From NCBI GenBank assembly GCA_025449615.1, contig JANWJA010000034.1:1-5269 (forward strand): a stretch of 5,269 nt of DNA, written 5' to 3'. The notes beneath the pieces were generated by a model. That model was not told where the DNA came from. It made no database searches and saw only the letters and a list, made by a program, of their open reading frames with translations. This document shows, in pieces, positions 1 to 4,354 of the stretch. The position numbers and the translations under genes were made by a program. The first letter of the stretch is position 1; each line of letters opens with the position of its first letter. This stretch comes from Methyloceanibacter sp. (GTDB lineage: Bacteria > Pseudomonadota > Alphaproteobacteria > Rhizobiales > Methyloligellaceae).

Positions 1-361
1 CCGCGTCGGCCATTTTGCGCATGTCCGGCTCGAAACTCGTCATCTCGAACAGCATGATGGCCTTCGCCGTCGCCTTACATTGATCGACGGAATCGTCCAT
101 CGAGGTGATCAGGCTCTGAATGTCGGCGCGGTCAAATGGCGTGATGAAACTGGTGCGCAAGCCGAGCAGGACTTCGCGGGCGATGGCGTCGGCTTCGTGC
201 TCGAGATCCATGATCTCTTGGAACCGGGCCTTTAGCGGCTCGCCGCCGGCGACCATCTCGCGTAAAGCAACAGCCGCTTTGACCATGACCGCGGCATGCC
301 GCTCGAAGGCGGGGAAGAAGACGTTCTGGCGCGGCAACAACCGCTGAAACCATTGCAGCAT
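1..361 (-). CDS. DUF47 / PhoU-like phosphate transport regulator, N-terminal 120 codons (cut by left edge)
   Basis: The frame opens with an ATG at 361-359, preceded on the minus strand by AGGGG about 5 nt upstream, and stays open to the window edge. The protein begins MLQWFQRLLPRQNVFFPAFE, the typical start of the DUF47 (PhoU_div, TIGR00153) family. Two acidic ExxxD/DxxxD motifs like the metal-binding motifs of PhoU proteins are visible: E54-x3-D58 (in DLEHEADAI) and D89-x3-D93 (in SMDDSVDQ). The segment FITPFDRADI (72-81) is also characteristic. Family members are about 210-225 residues, so roughly the C-terminal 40% lies outside. They are cytoplasmic helical-bundle proteins, usually encoded beside a Pit-type low-affinity phosphate permease, which I would expect further left (inference). 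The upstream gene on the same strand ends 83 bp away, so co-transcription is possible but not shown. Family assignment is firm; exact role in phosphate uptake is inferred. Confidence 0.9.
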   Translation of the reverse strand, partial: MLQWFQRLLPRQNVFFPAFERHAAVMVKAAVALREMVAGGEPLKARFQEIMDLEHEADAIAREVLLGLRTSFITPFDRADIQSLITSMDDSVDQCKATAKAIMLFEMTSFEPDMRKMADA

Positions 362-444
362 GGCGCCCCTATTTCGCTAACGGGCTGATGAATGACTGAA
401 AAACCACGAGTCGGTCAAGGGGCACCCGCTAAGTTCACCCATTC

Positions 445-2283
445 TCACTCTGGCGCTGAAGCCAGACTTTTGAGCGCTGCCCGCGCCTCGCCGGTAAGGG
501 CCTTGCCGCCCTTGCAAGTCTCATCAAGAAGCGCAGCTGCTAAAGGCTTGGCATAGCCCTTGCCGAAATGCTCAGTCTCAAATTCCTTCGCGCGCGCCGC
601 CATGCCGGTCGCGATGGTGCCGTCGGTGTCGTCGCAGGCCAACTCGGCATGATACCGGGCGAGCTCCTGAGGCGAGGGCGCCTTCGCGCTTCTTGCGTAT
701 TCCTCCCAGCTCGTTCCGTCGTCCCAGTTCGGGGGCTCGTTGCGTAGGATCTGATCGAGGCGGGCAATCACGACCCCTCGCAGTTCGGGGTCTGTGATGT
801 CGGTATCGATGCCCTGTTTCAGCAGCGCCTTGGCGTCCTCTGTCGGCGCCGACATTTTCACTTGCGCCAAGCCAAGCGGAACGGGCCATTGCTCGCTGAG
901 ACCGAGAGGGAATTTGGCGAGCCAAATCTCAGCCGATGACAACACGGTGCCCTGAAGCTTCGCCCCTTCCAGATCGGCATCCTGGAGCGCGGCGCCTTCA
1001 AGATTCGCGCCCTGAAGCTGGGCGTAACGGAGATCGGCGCCCTGAAGCTGTGCCCCTCTCAAGTCGGCGCCTTGAAGTTTGGCGTAACTCAAATTGGCGC
1101 CCTGAAGCTCGGCGAGACTCAAATTGGCGCCCTGAAACGAGGCCGAACTCAAATGCGCGCCTTGAAGCTGCGCCTCTTTCAGGACCGCGCCCTGAAGCTG
1201 GGTGTCGTTCAGCTTACCCTTTGCCGAAGTCCTCCACATTTGCGTGCCGCGGAGATCGGCCCAGGTCAGATCGGCGCGGCGAAAGTCCGACCGGTTGAGC
1301 AGCGCGTAGCGAAAATTGCGCTCGCGGAGCACGAGTTTGGCGGATGCATCGACGCCGAGATCGGTGTCTTCCACGATGAGGACGCGATAGGACAACAGCC
1401 ACCGCCGCCACCATCCCTTGTTGCCGTCATCGGGAAGTCGGTCATAGACGACACGCCGCACGATGGGGTTCAACAATCTCGCCTCGTCCTCCGCGCCGAT
1501 CCCCGCAGCTGCCGGTGGTACAAACCCCAGGCGCCGGTCGATCCATTCGTCCGGCACCGTGGCGATAAGCCAACTGAAACCAACGGCGATCGGCAGCAGC
1601 AGAAGCACGAGAGCCACCTGCCGGCCCGAAGCCTCCCAGGCTTCCGCTTGCGGCCCAACTCTGATGTCCCATTTCCGCTTCGGCGGCGCATGCTGCATGA
1701 TCGGCGTGAGCAGGATCAGCATGGCGAAGCCGAGGATCACCGCGAAGCGATGCCAATAGGTGATCCAGACCTCATGGAAGGGCAGGAACTTGATCTGGAA
1801 ATAAAGCAGCGTGATGATCGGGAGGAAGGCGAAGGTCACGTAGACAATCAGCTGCATCATCAACTTGGTGATGCGATTGGGTTCGGGACCGGCCAGGATC
1901 TGCGAGAACGCGTAGGAATGCACCCGCTCACGGGCGAGGTGCTGGGTCCGCGTTTTCATCTCATAGGCGGCAAGCGCGTCGGTGAATTTGCGGTATTTCC
2001 GCGCCAGGATGACGTGCTGCACCAAGAGCGACAGATAGACCAGCAGCAGCATCGCCGGCGCGTATTGAAAGAAGCCGACGAGAGGGATGTCCGCATTGAT
2101 GATGGGCAGCCTGACCGGGCTGTTCAGCAGCAAGTCCTTGTGGCTGACGGATGCGAGGGTCACCACCACATAGGTGAGCAGAGCGAGAAAGGCGAGCCAG
2201 GAGGTCCTGGCCGGCTCGCTGGTCGCGTTGGCTTCGTCGAGGAATCCGTTCACTTCCTCGGGCAATTTGGGCGACTTGGCCAT
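445..2283 (-). CDS. Multi-pass membrane protein with periplasmic-side pentapeptide-repeat beta-helix
   Basis: This is a 612-residue protein in three parts. Residues 1-245 contain about five hydrophobic segments (about 29-47, 73-93, 142-162, 178-196, 221-242). Residues about 321-450 are pentapeptide repeats of the A(D/N)Lxx type, starting with RNFRYALLNRSDFRRADL and continuing as nine regular ten-residue units, A-[QKE]-L-Q-G-A-[DNH]-L-x-x, at 361-450. Such repeats fold as a right-handed quadrilateral beta-helix with about 20 residues per coil. Residues 480-612 are a probably helical tail with no domain I recognise. The loops at 94-141 and 197-221 are rich in Arg/Lys, so the positive-inside rule puts the N-terminus in the cytoplasm and, with five segments, the repeat domain and tail in the periplasm (inference). 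That differs from soluble cytoplasmic Qnr/MfpA DNA mimics. The ATG at 2283 has only a weak SD (GGAA about 10 nt upstream). Function is unknown; a scaffold or envelope role is a guess. Confidence 0.88.
   Translation of the reverse strand: MAKSPKLPEEVNGFLDEANATSEPARTSWLAFLALLTYVVVTLASVSHKDLLLNSPVRLPIINADIPLVGFFQYAPAMLLLVYLSLLVQHVILARKYRKFTDALAAYEMKTRTQHLARERVHSYAFSQILAGPEPNRITKLMMQLIVYVTFAFLPIITLLYFQIKFLPFHEVWITYWHRFAVILGFAMLILLTPIMQHAPPKRKWDIRVGPQAEAWEASGRQVALVLLLLPIAVGFSWLIATVPDEWIDRRLGFVPPAAAGIGAEDEARLLNPIVRRVVYDRLPDDGNKGWWRRWLLSYRVLIVEDTDLGVDASAKLVLRERNFRYALLNRSDFRRADLTWADLRGTQMWRTSAKGKLNDTQLQGAVLKEAQLQGAHLSSASFQGANLSLAELQGANLSYAKLQGADLRGAQLQGADLRYAQLQGANLEGAALQDADLEGAKLQGTVLSSAEIWLAKFPLGLSEQWPVPLGLAQVKMSAPTEDAKALLKQGIDTDITDPELRGVVIARLDQILRNEPPNWDDGTSWEEYARSAKAPSPQELARYHAELACDDTDGTIATGMAARAKEFETEHFGKGYAKPLAAALLDETCKGGKALTGEARAALKSLASAPE
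934..1203 (-). repeat. Nine tandem 30-bp units encoding the LQGA pentapeptide decads
   Basis: On the plus strand the motif CCCTGAAGCTG (or a close variant such as CCTTGAAGTTT or CCCTGAAACGA) recurs every 30 bp, at about 950, 1010, 1040, 1069, 1100, 1130, 1160 and 1190. The unit near 980 is degenerate (CCTGGAGCG). Each unit encodes two pentapeptides (residues 361-450 of the membrane protein). The similarity is at DNA level, including synonymous positions, which points to expansion by unit duplication as well as protein-level constraint. Confidence 0.9.
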
Positions 2284-2339
2284 TCGGGCTTGTTCCGGCG
2301 GTGAGGATAATTGAAGCTGGGATGCGCTTCGCGTCTCGC

Positions 2340-2368
2340 GTTACACAATAGAGTCCGCCTCGGGTCAA
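2340..2368 (-). promoter_or_regulatory. Sigma70-like promoter for the pentapeptide-repeat membrane protein
   Basis: Read on the minus strand, a -35 TTGACC (2368-2363, 5/6 to consensus) is followed after 17 bp by a -10 TGTAAC (2345-2340, 4/6). The predicted transcript would start near 2333 and give a leader of about 50 nt before the ATG at 2283. The position between the terminator-like repeats and the gene suits an independent transcription unit. This is a consensus match by eye and not proof of activity. Confidence 0.5.
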
Positions 2369-2371
2369 CCC

Positions 2372-2434
2372 GCGCTCAAGCAGCGAAGCGGTAGCGCAAA
2401 CAAAAAAGCGCTCAAATAGCGAAGCGGTAGCGCA
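2372..2434. repeat. Two direct copies of a 27-bp element, 36-bp period
   Basis: Copies at 2372-2398 and 2408-2434 match at 25 of 27 positions, differing only as GC versus AT at their ninth and tenth bases. Each copy starts with GCGCTCAA and ends with AGCGAAGCGGTAGCGCA, so it is bounded by the 5-bp inverted repeat GCGCT/AGCGC. The right copy abuts the stop codon of the small exported protein gene. The element could be a duplicated terminator stem or a small dispersed palindromic repeat; this window alone cannot decide. Confidence 0.8.
2402..2434 (-). terminator. Probable intrinsic terminator of the P460 / small exported protein operon
   Basis: Directly after the stop codon at 2437-2435, the minus strand reads GCGCT, about 16 nt, AGCGC, then TTTTTT (2407-2402). 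An alternative inner hairpin is CGCT-ATTTG-AGCG just before the T run. The stems are short (4-5 bp), but the six-T tract and the position right behind the gene fit a Rho-independent terminator. The second copy of the repeat further downstream lacks a T run and could only act as backup. Confidence 0.5.
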
Positions 2435-2914
2435 TCATCTTAGCGAGCGGCTCAAACGGGATACGATCTTGTCCCACTCTGTCTTCTCTTGTTCCGGGTA
2501 GCTGATCGAGAAGCAATGCACCACGGCGTCCGGGTGCGTCAGGAAATTGCAGCGCTGATAGAAAATCTTCCCGTCCTTCGTTCCCGAGGCGACGAAGAAA
2601 TGGTCGGTGATTTGCCTGTAAGTGATTGCGGCGCCGCTCACATCGACATAGTTCTCGACATAGCTCTTCGGCGTGTCGTCGTTCCACGCGCCGTAGATCG
2701 CGAGCTCGGCGCGGCCGTCCGCGGTGTGGAAGCGTTGTCCGTCGCCATTCTCCGGCGGCGCATCGAGCACCGTGAAGAGGTCGGCGGGATATTCGGCACT
2801 CGTGCCGAACCTTGGATTGGCGTAATTCGCCCAGCGCTCTTTGGCCATCGCGGCGCAACTGACGGCGAGTATGACTGCCGCAAGGGTGATGACGGTTACG
2901 CCAAATCTCTGCAT
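2435..2914 (-). CDS. Small exported protein of unknown function
   Basis: I chose the ATG at 2914, giving 159 residues, because it puts a signal peptide at the N-terminus: MQRF followed by a hydrophobic stretch (about 5-20) and a likely cleavage site AAMA-KERW after residue 24. The longer open frame upstream overlaps the preceding gene and gives an Arg-rich non-protein-like extension. The SD is weak (AAGA close to the ATG). The mature part begins WANYANPRFGTSAEYPADLF and contains PPENGDGQRFHTADGRAELAIYG split over about 53-75, a pattern I associate with uncharacterised rhizobial secreted proteins, but I cannot name a family. Two cysteines (C122, C134) lie in neighbouring predicted beta strands and could form a disulfide in the periplasm. 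The ATG is 26 nt behind the stop of the P460-family gene, so the two are probably co-transcribed. No enzymatic motif is visible. Confidence 0.8.
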   Translation of the reverse strand: MQRFGVTVITLAAVILAVSCAAMAKERWANYANPRFGTSAEYPADLFTVLDAPPENGDGQRFHTADGRAELAIYGAWNDDTPKSYVENYVDVSGAAITYRQITDHFFVASGTKDGKIFYQRCNFLTHPDAVVHCFSISYPEQEKTEWDKIVSRLSRSLR

Positions 2915-2940
2915 CGTCTTACAGAAGCGCCCGCTCGCAC

Positions 2941-3492
2941 TCACCGCTTCGGATAGGCCGTGAACACGTAATCCTTCGCCTTCACGATCGTATGGCACGA
3001 AAACCCGCAACTGGCGCCGGTCCCTAAGGGTGTGAAACTGTCGGAGGCGGCATCGTAGTTGAACTGGGCGTATCCCCAATTGCCGCCGTCAGCGAACCGC
3101 TTGCTATCCCTCACCATGAAATCGACGTCGTGCAGAGTGTCCGGCACATTAGTCGGAGCAGGCGCCTCCGCGCTCTTTTTTATGTTCCAATGGATCTTCG
3201 CCATCTTGGCGCCGTCGGGGAAAGGCTGGCCGTTGCCGGGAACGCCCGCCTGGTAGGCCGCGACCGTCTCAGGGTTGCCGAGGATCGCCACGAGCAGGTC
3301 TCCGGTCTGACTGACGGCGATGACCTGCCACCCCTCATATCCTTTGAACTCGGAGAAGGCGAGCCCATCCGGTACCTGCAAGCTGTCTTTGTTCTGCGCG
3401 GAAATCGCCAGGCTGCTCAGGAGCGGGAGCAGGACCGCAACGAGCGCAAGCGCGGGCATGGTTTTTTTGTTCAGCAGATCGACGATCGACAT
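2941..3492 (-). CDS. Cytochrome P460-family periplasmic c-type haem protein
   Basis: The 183-residue protein has a signal peptide (hydrophobic about 13-30, likely cut after AISA, residue 32). The mature part follows the P460 fold pattern: FSEFKGYEGWQVIAVS (46-61), ILGNP (70-74), FPDGAKMAKIHW (91-102), then DFMVRDSKRFADGGNWGYAQF (split 124-144), and a C-terminal haem site SCGFSCHT (161-168) followed by DYVFTAY. Cytochrome P460 of Nitrosomonas oxidises hydroxylamine, and the related cytochrome c'-beta binds NO; both carry one c-type haem. K99, six residues after D93 in FPDG, lines up by my recollection with the lysine that cross-links to haem in P460. The haem motif reads C162-x3-C166-H167, one residue longer than CxxCH. 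I chose the ATG at 3492 because GGGGA stands 6 nt upstream and the signal peptide follows. A small exported protein is encoded 26 nt downstream. Substrate here is unknown. Confidence 0.87.
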   Translation of the reverse strand: MSIVDLLNKKTMPALALVAVLLPLLSSLAISAQNKDSLQVPDGLAFSEFKGYEGWQVIAVSQTGDLLVAILGNPETVAAYQAGVPGNGQPFPDGAKMAKIHWNIKKSAEAPAPTNVPDTLHDVDFMVRDSKRFADGGNWGYAQFNYDAASDSFTPLGTGASCGFSCHTIVKAKDYVFTAYPKR

Positions 3493-3576
3493 GGTTGGTC
3501 CCCAGCGTCTGGCCGAGCGCCTTCCCGGCCGGTTGCATTCTTGACTCTCTTGAATCGGCGAAACAGCGTCCAACCC

Positions 3577-3605
3577 ATGATAATTTGCAGCGCTGCCAAT
3601 GACAA
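3577..3605 (-). promoter_or_regulatory. Sigma70-like promoter of the P460 operon
   Basis: On the minus strand TTGTCA (3605-3600, 5/6 to the -35 consensus) is followed after exactly 17 bp by TATCAT (3582-3577, 5/6 to the -10 consensus). Transcription would begin near 3570, giving a leader of about 78 nt. The match is the best in the window. The spacer contains a perfect 10-bp palindrome, so repression at this site is plausible. Confidence 0.6.
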
Positions 3606-3611
3606 TGTAAC
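3584..3611 (+). promoter_or_regulatory. Possible divergent promoter of the NTF2-like gene
   Basis: TTTGCA (3584-3589, 4/6) and TGTAAC (3606-3611, 4/6) are separated by 16 bp and would start transcription near 3618, about 19 nt before the ATG at 3637. It overlaps the oppositely oriented P460 promoter almost completely, so polymerase could not occupy both at once. The match is modest. Confidence 0.35.
3587..3596. promoter_or_regulatory. Perfect palindrome GCAGCGCTGC, candidate operator between divergent genes
   Basis: The 10-bp sequence is its own reverse complement and is flanked by TT and AA one base further out. It lies in the -35/-10 spacer of the minus-strand promoter and touches the -35 box of the plus-strand one. 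A dimeric regulator bound here could control both directions. No regulator gene is in the window. Confidence 0.35.
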
Positions 3612-3636
3612 CCTGTTGGAGCCCGAAGAGGACAAC

Positions 3637-4149
3637 ATGACGGAAGACCCGGTTGCCCAGCTCCTCGCCGATCCCCGATTCAAGGGCGCTCCCATCACCT
3701 GGGAGATCAGCACCGAAGGCTACGACGCGATCAGGCGCGCCCGGCTCACCCACGTGCAAGCTGAGGAGGTCTTGTTCAAGCCGTTCACCGAGGCGATGTT
3801 CCAGGCGCAGATGAAGATCATGCTCGGCGTCTTCACCGAGGATTGCGTCATGGAGATCGTCCAGACGGGACAGCGCTGGCAGGGCCGCGCCCAGGCGACC
3901 GAATTCTACCGCCTATTCCTGAGCTCGATCCTCGACATGGCGTGGGTTCCGCAGGCGCTGGTCATAGGCCCGCAAGGCGTTCTCGATGTGGTGAACATGA
4001 CCGGCACGCTGGCCGCGCCTTTCGCGGGCCTCGATCTTGTCGGCGCGGCGGTGCATTTGCAATGGGTGATCTATTTCCCGTGGCTGCCGGAAGAGGGCAA
4101 ATTCGGCGGCGAGACGATCTACTCGATCCGGCCGCTCTCGGAAATGTGA
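3637..4149 (+). CDS. NTF2-like / SnoaL-like superfamily protein
   Basis: The 170-residue protein has no signal peptide and is probably cytoplasmic. After an N-terminal extension (1-40) comes the cone-shaped alpha+beta pattern of NTF2/SnoaL proteins: a helix with VLFKPFTEAMFQAQ (45-58), FTEDCVMEIVQTGQRWQGRAQ (split 66-86), the helix ATEFYRLFLSSI (87-98), then beta strands ALVIGPQGVLDVVNMTG (107-123), AAVHLQWVIYFPW (137-149) and GGETIYSIRPL (157-167). Family members bind small hydrophobic ligands in the central cavity; some are cyclases, isomerases or dehydratases, many are uncharacterised. I cannot assign catalytic residues or a substrate. I chose the ATG at 3637 because AGAGG lies about 5 nt upstream and homology-like sequence begins only after it; the open frame extends upstream only as antisense of the P460 gene. 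It is divergent from that gene, with 144 bp between the starts. Confidence 0.82.
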   Translation: MTEDPVAQLLADPRFKGAPITWEISTEGYDAIRRARLTHVQAEEVLFKPFTEAMFQAQMKIMLGVFTEDCVMEIVQTGQRWQGRAQATEFYRLFLSSILDMAWVPQALVIGPQGVLDVVNMTGTLAAPFAGLDLVGAAVHLQWVIYFPWLPEEGKFGGETIYSIRPLSEM

Positions 4150-4232
4150 TCCAACCGATTTTTCCTGATCCCGCGCGTCGTCGCCCTCGCAAATCGCCCA
4201 TAAAATGCTGCATACCCCCCCGCGCCGAAACC

Positions 4233-4260
4233 CTGAACGGAGGCTTTCACTCCCGTTCAG
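4233..4260 (+). promoter_or_regulatory. Hairpin CTGAACGG / CCGTTCAG in the RTX leader
   Basis: The 8-bp arms (4233-4240 and 4253-4260) are perfectly complementary around a 12-nt loop. There is no T run on either side, so it is unlikely to be a standard intrinsic terminator for the NTF2-like gene whose stop is 84 bp upstream. It may be an operator, an RNA processing or stability element, or part of the leader fold; its right arm can also pair with AACGG at 4270-4274. Confidence 0.5.
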
Positions 4261-4272
4261 CGCAGGTTCAAC

Positions 4273-4351
4273 GGCGACTCCTTAGAGCTGGTCCCATGAG
4301 GCCTACATCGCCTGGCAAGCGGCCTGGCGACACATAGCTCAAGGAGTTGCC
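4273..4351 (+). promoter_or_regulatory. Long RNA helix sequestering the Shine-Dalgarno sequence of the RTX gene
   Basis: The left arm GGCGACTCCTTAGAGCT (4273-4289) pairs with the right arm AGCTCAAGGAGTTGCC (4336-4351) through 15 Watson-Crick pairs and one G-U (4276 with 4348), with a single bulged A at 4284. The SD AAGGAG (4341-4346) is fully paired with CTCCTT (4278-4283), and the helix ends 3 nt before the start codon. The loop contains a nested hairpin, TCGCCTGGC (4308-4316) with GCCTGGCGA (4322-4330), nine positions with one T-T mismatch and a 5-nt loop. This would keep the start site closed unless melted by a ribosome, protein, ligand, temperature or a competing pairing. The pairing is seen directly; the regulatory role is inferred. 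Confidence 0.65.
4296..4337 (+). CDS. Possible 13-residue leader peptide inside the helix loop
   Basis: ATG at 4296 opens a 13-codon frame reading MRPTSPGKRPGDT and ending in TAG at 4335-4337. It lies wholly in the loop between the two arms of the SD-sequestering helix, and its stop codon overlaps the first base of the right arm. A ribosome finishing it would disrupt the helix 17 nt before the RTX start codon, as in translational attenuation or coupling. Its own SD is poor (TAGAG about 8 nt upstream, itself in the left arm), and such a short ORF can arise by chance. Confidence 0.25.
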   Translation: MRPTSPGKRPGDT

Positions 4352-4354
4352 ACC

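Larger units (their letters stand above)
4150..4354 (+). other. 205-bp noncoding stretch, probable structured leader of the RTX gene
   Basis: No protein-like frame of useful length is present. The left part has a short GGAAA/TTTCC repeat around the preceding stop codon and a run of five T (4159-4163), a poor terminator. TAAAAT at 4201-4206 could be a -10 box, but its -35 region is poor. Two strong inverted repeats occupy the rest (4233-4260 and 4273-4351), and the latter contains the ribosome binding site of the RTX gene. Confidence 0.6.

Noticed and set aside
132..353. 73-codon minus-strand frame starting at 353
   Set aside because: It is a shifted frame of the DUF47 gene, whose true start is the ATG at 361; its translation is Arg-rich with no family pattern.
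390..418. Promoter or Pho box ahead of the DUF47 gene
   Set aside because: TTGACC at 413-418 (minus) makes a fair -35, but the -10 position reads TCATTC. A single CAGTCAT half-site (392-398, minus) resembles a Pho-box half, but the partner half at 11-bp spacing does not match.
934..1203. CRISPR-like regular 30-bp periodicity
   Set aside because: The units are contiguous, without unique spacers, and are in frame with a pentapeptide-repeat protein.
1072..2304. 410-codon open frame on the plus strand
   Set aside because: It is antisense to the pentapeptide-repeat membrane protein, gives a charged, low-complexity translation rich in R, Q, H and D with no domain pattern, and is explained by high-GC codon bias of the real gene.
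2846..2860. Lipoprotein signal in the small exported protein
   Set aside because: C20 follows A-V-S, which lacks the usual Leu or similar at -3, and an ordinary signal peptidase I site (AAMA) follows at once.
3130..3636. N-terminal extension of the NTF2-like frame
   Set aside because: It is antisense to the P460-family gene and Arg-rich; the ATG at 3637 has AGAGG properly spaced and starts the family-like sequence.
3493..3759. Upstream extension of the P460-family gene
   Set aside because: The 89 extra residues overlap the divergent NTF2-like gene antisense and would bury the signal peptide; the ATG at 3492 has a good SD.
4266..4354. Integron attC-like recombination site
   Set aside because: The imperfect inverted repeat with a bulged base and the GTTCAAC at 4266-4272 recall attC, but the partner core GTTRRRY is absent (GTTGCCA) and no integrase or cassette array is seen. 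An RNA leader explains the pairing with the SD better.
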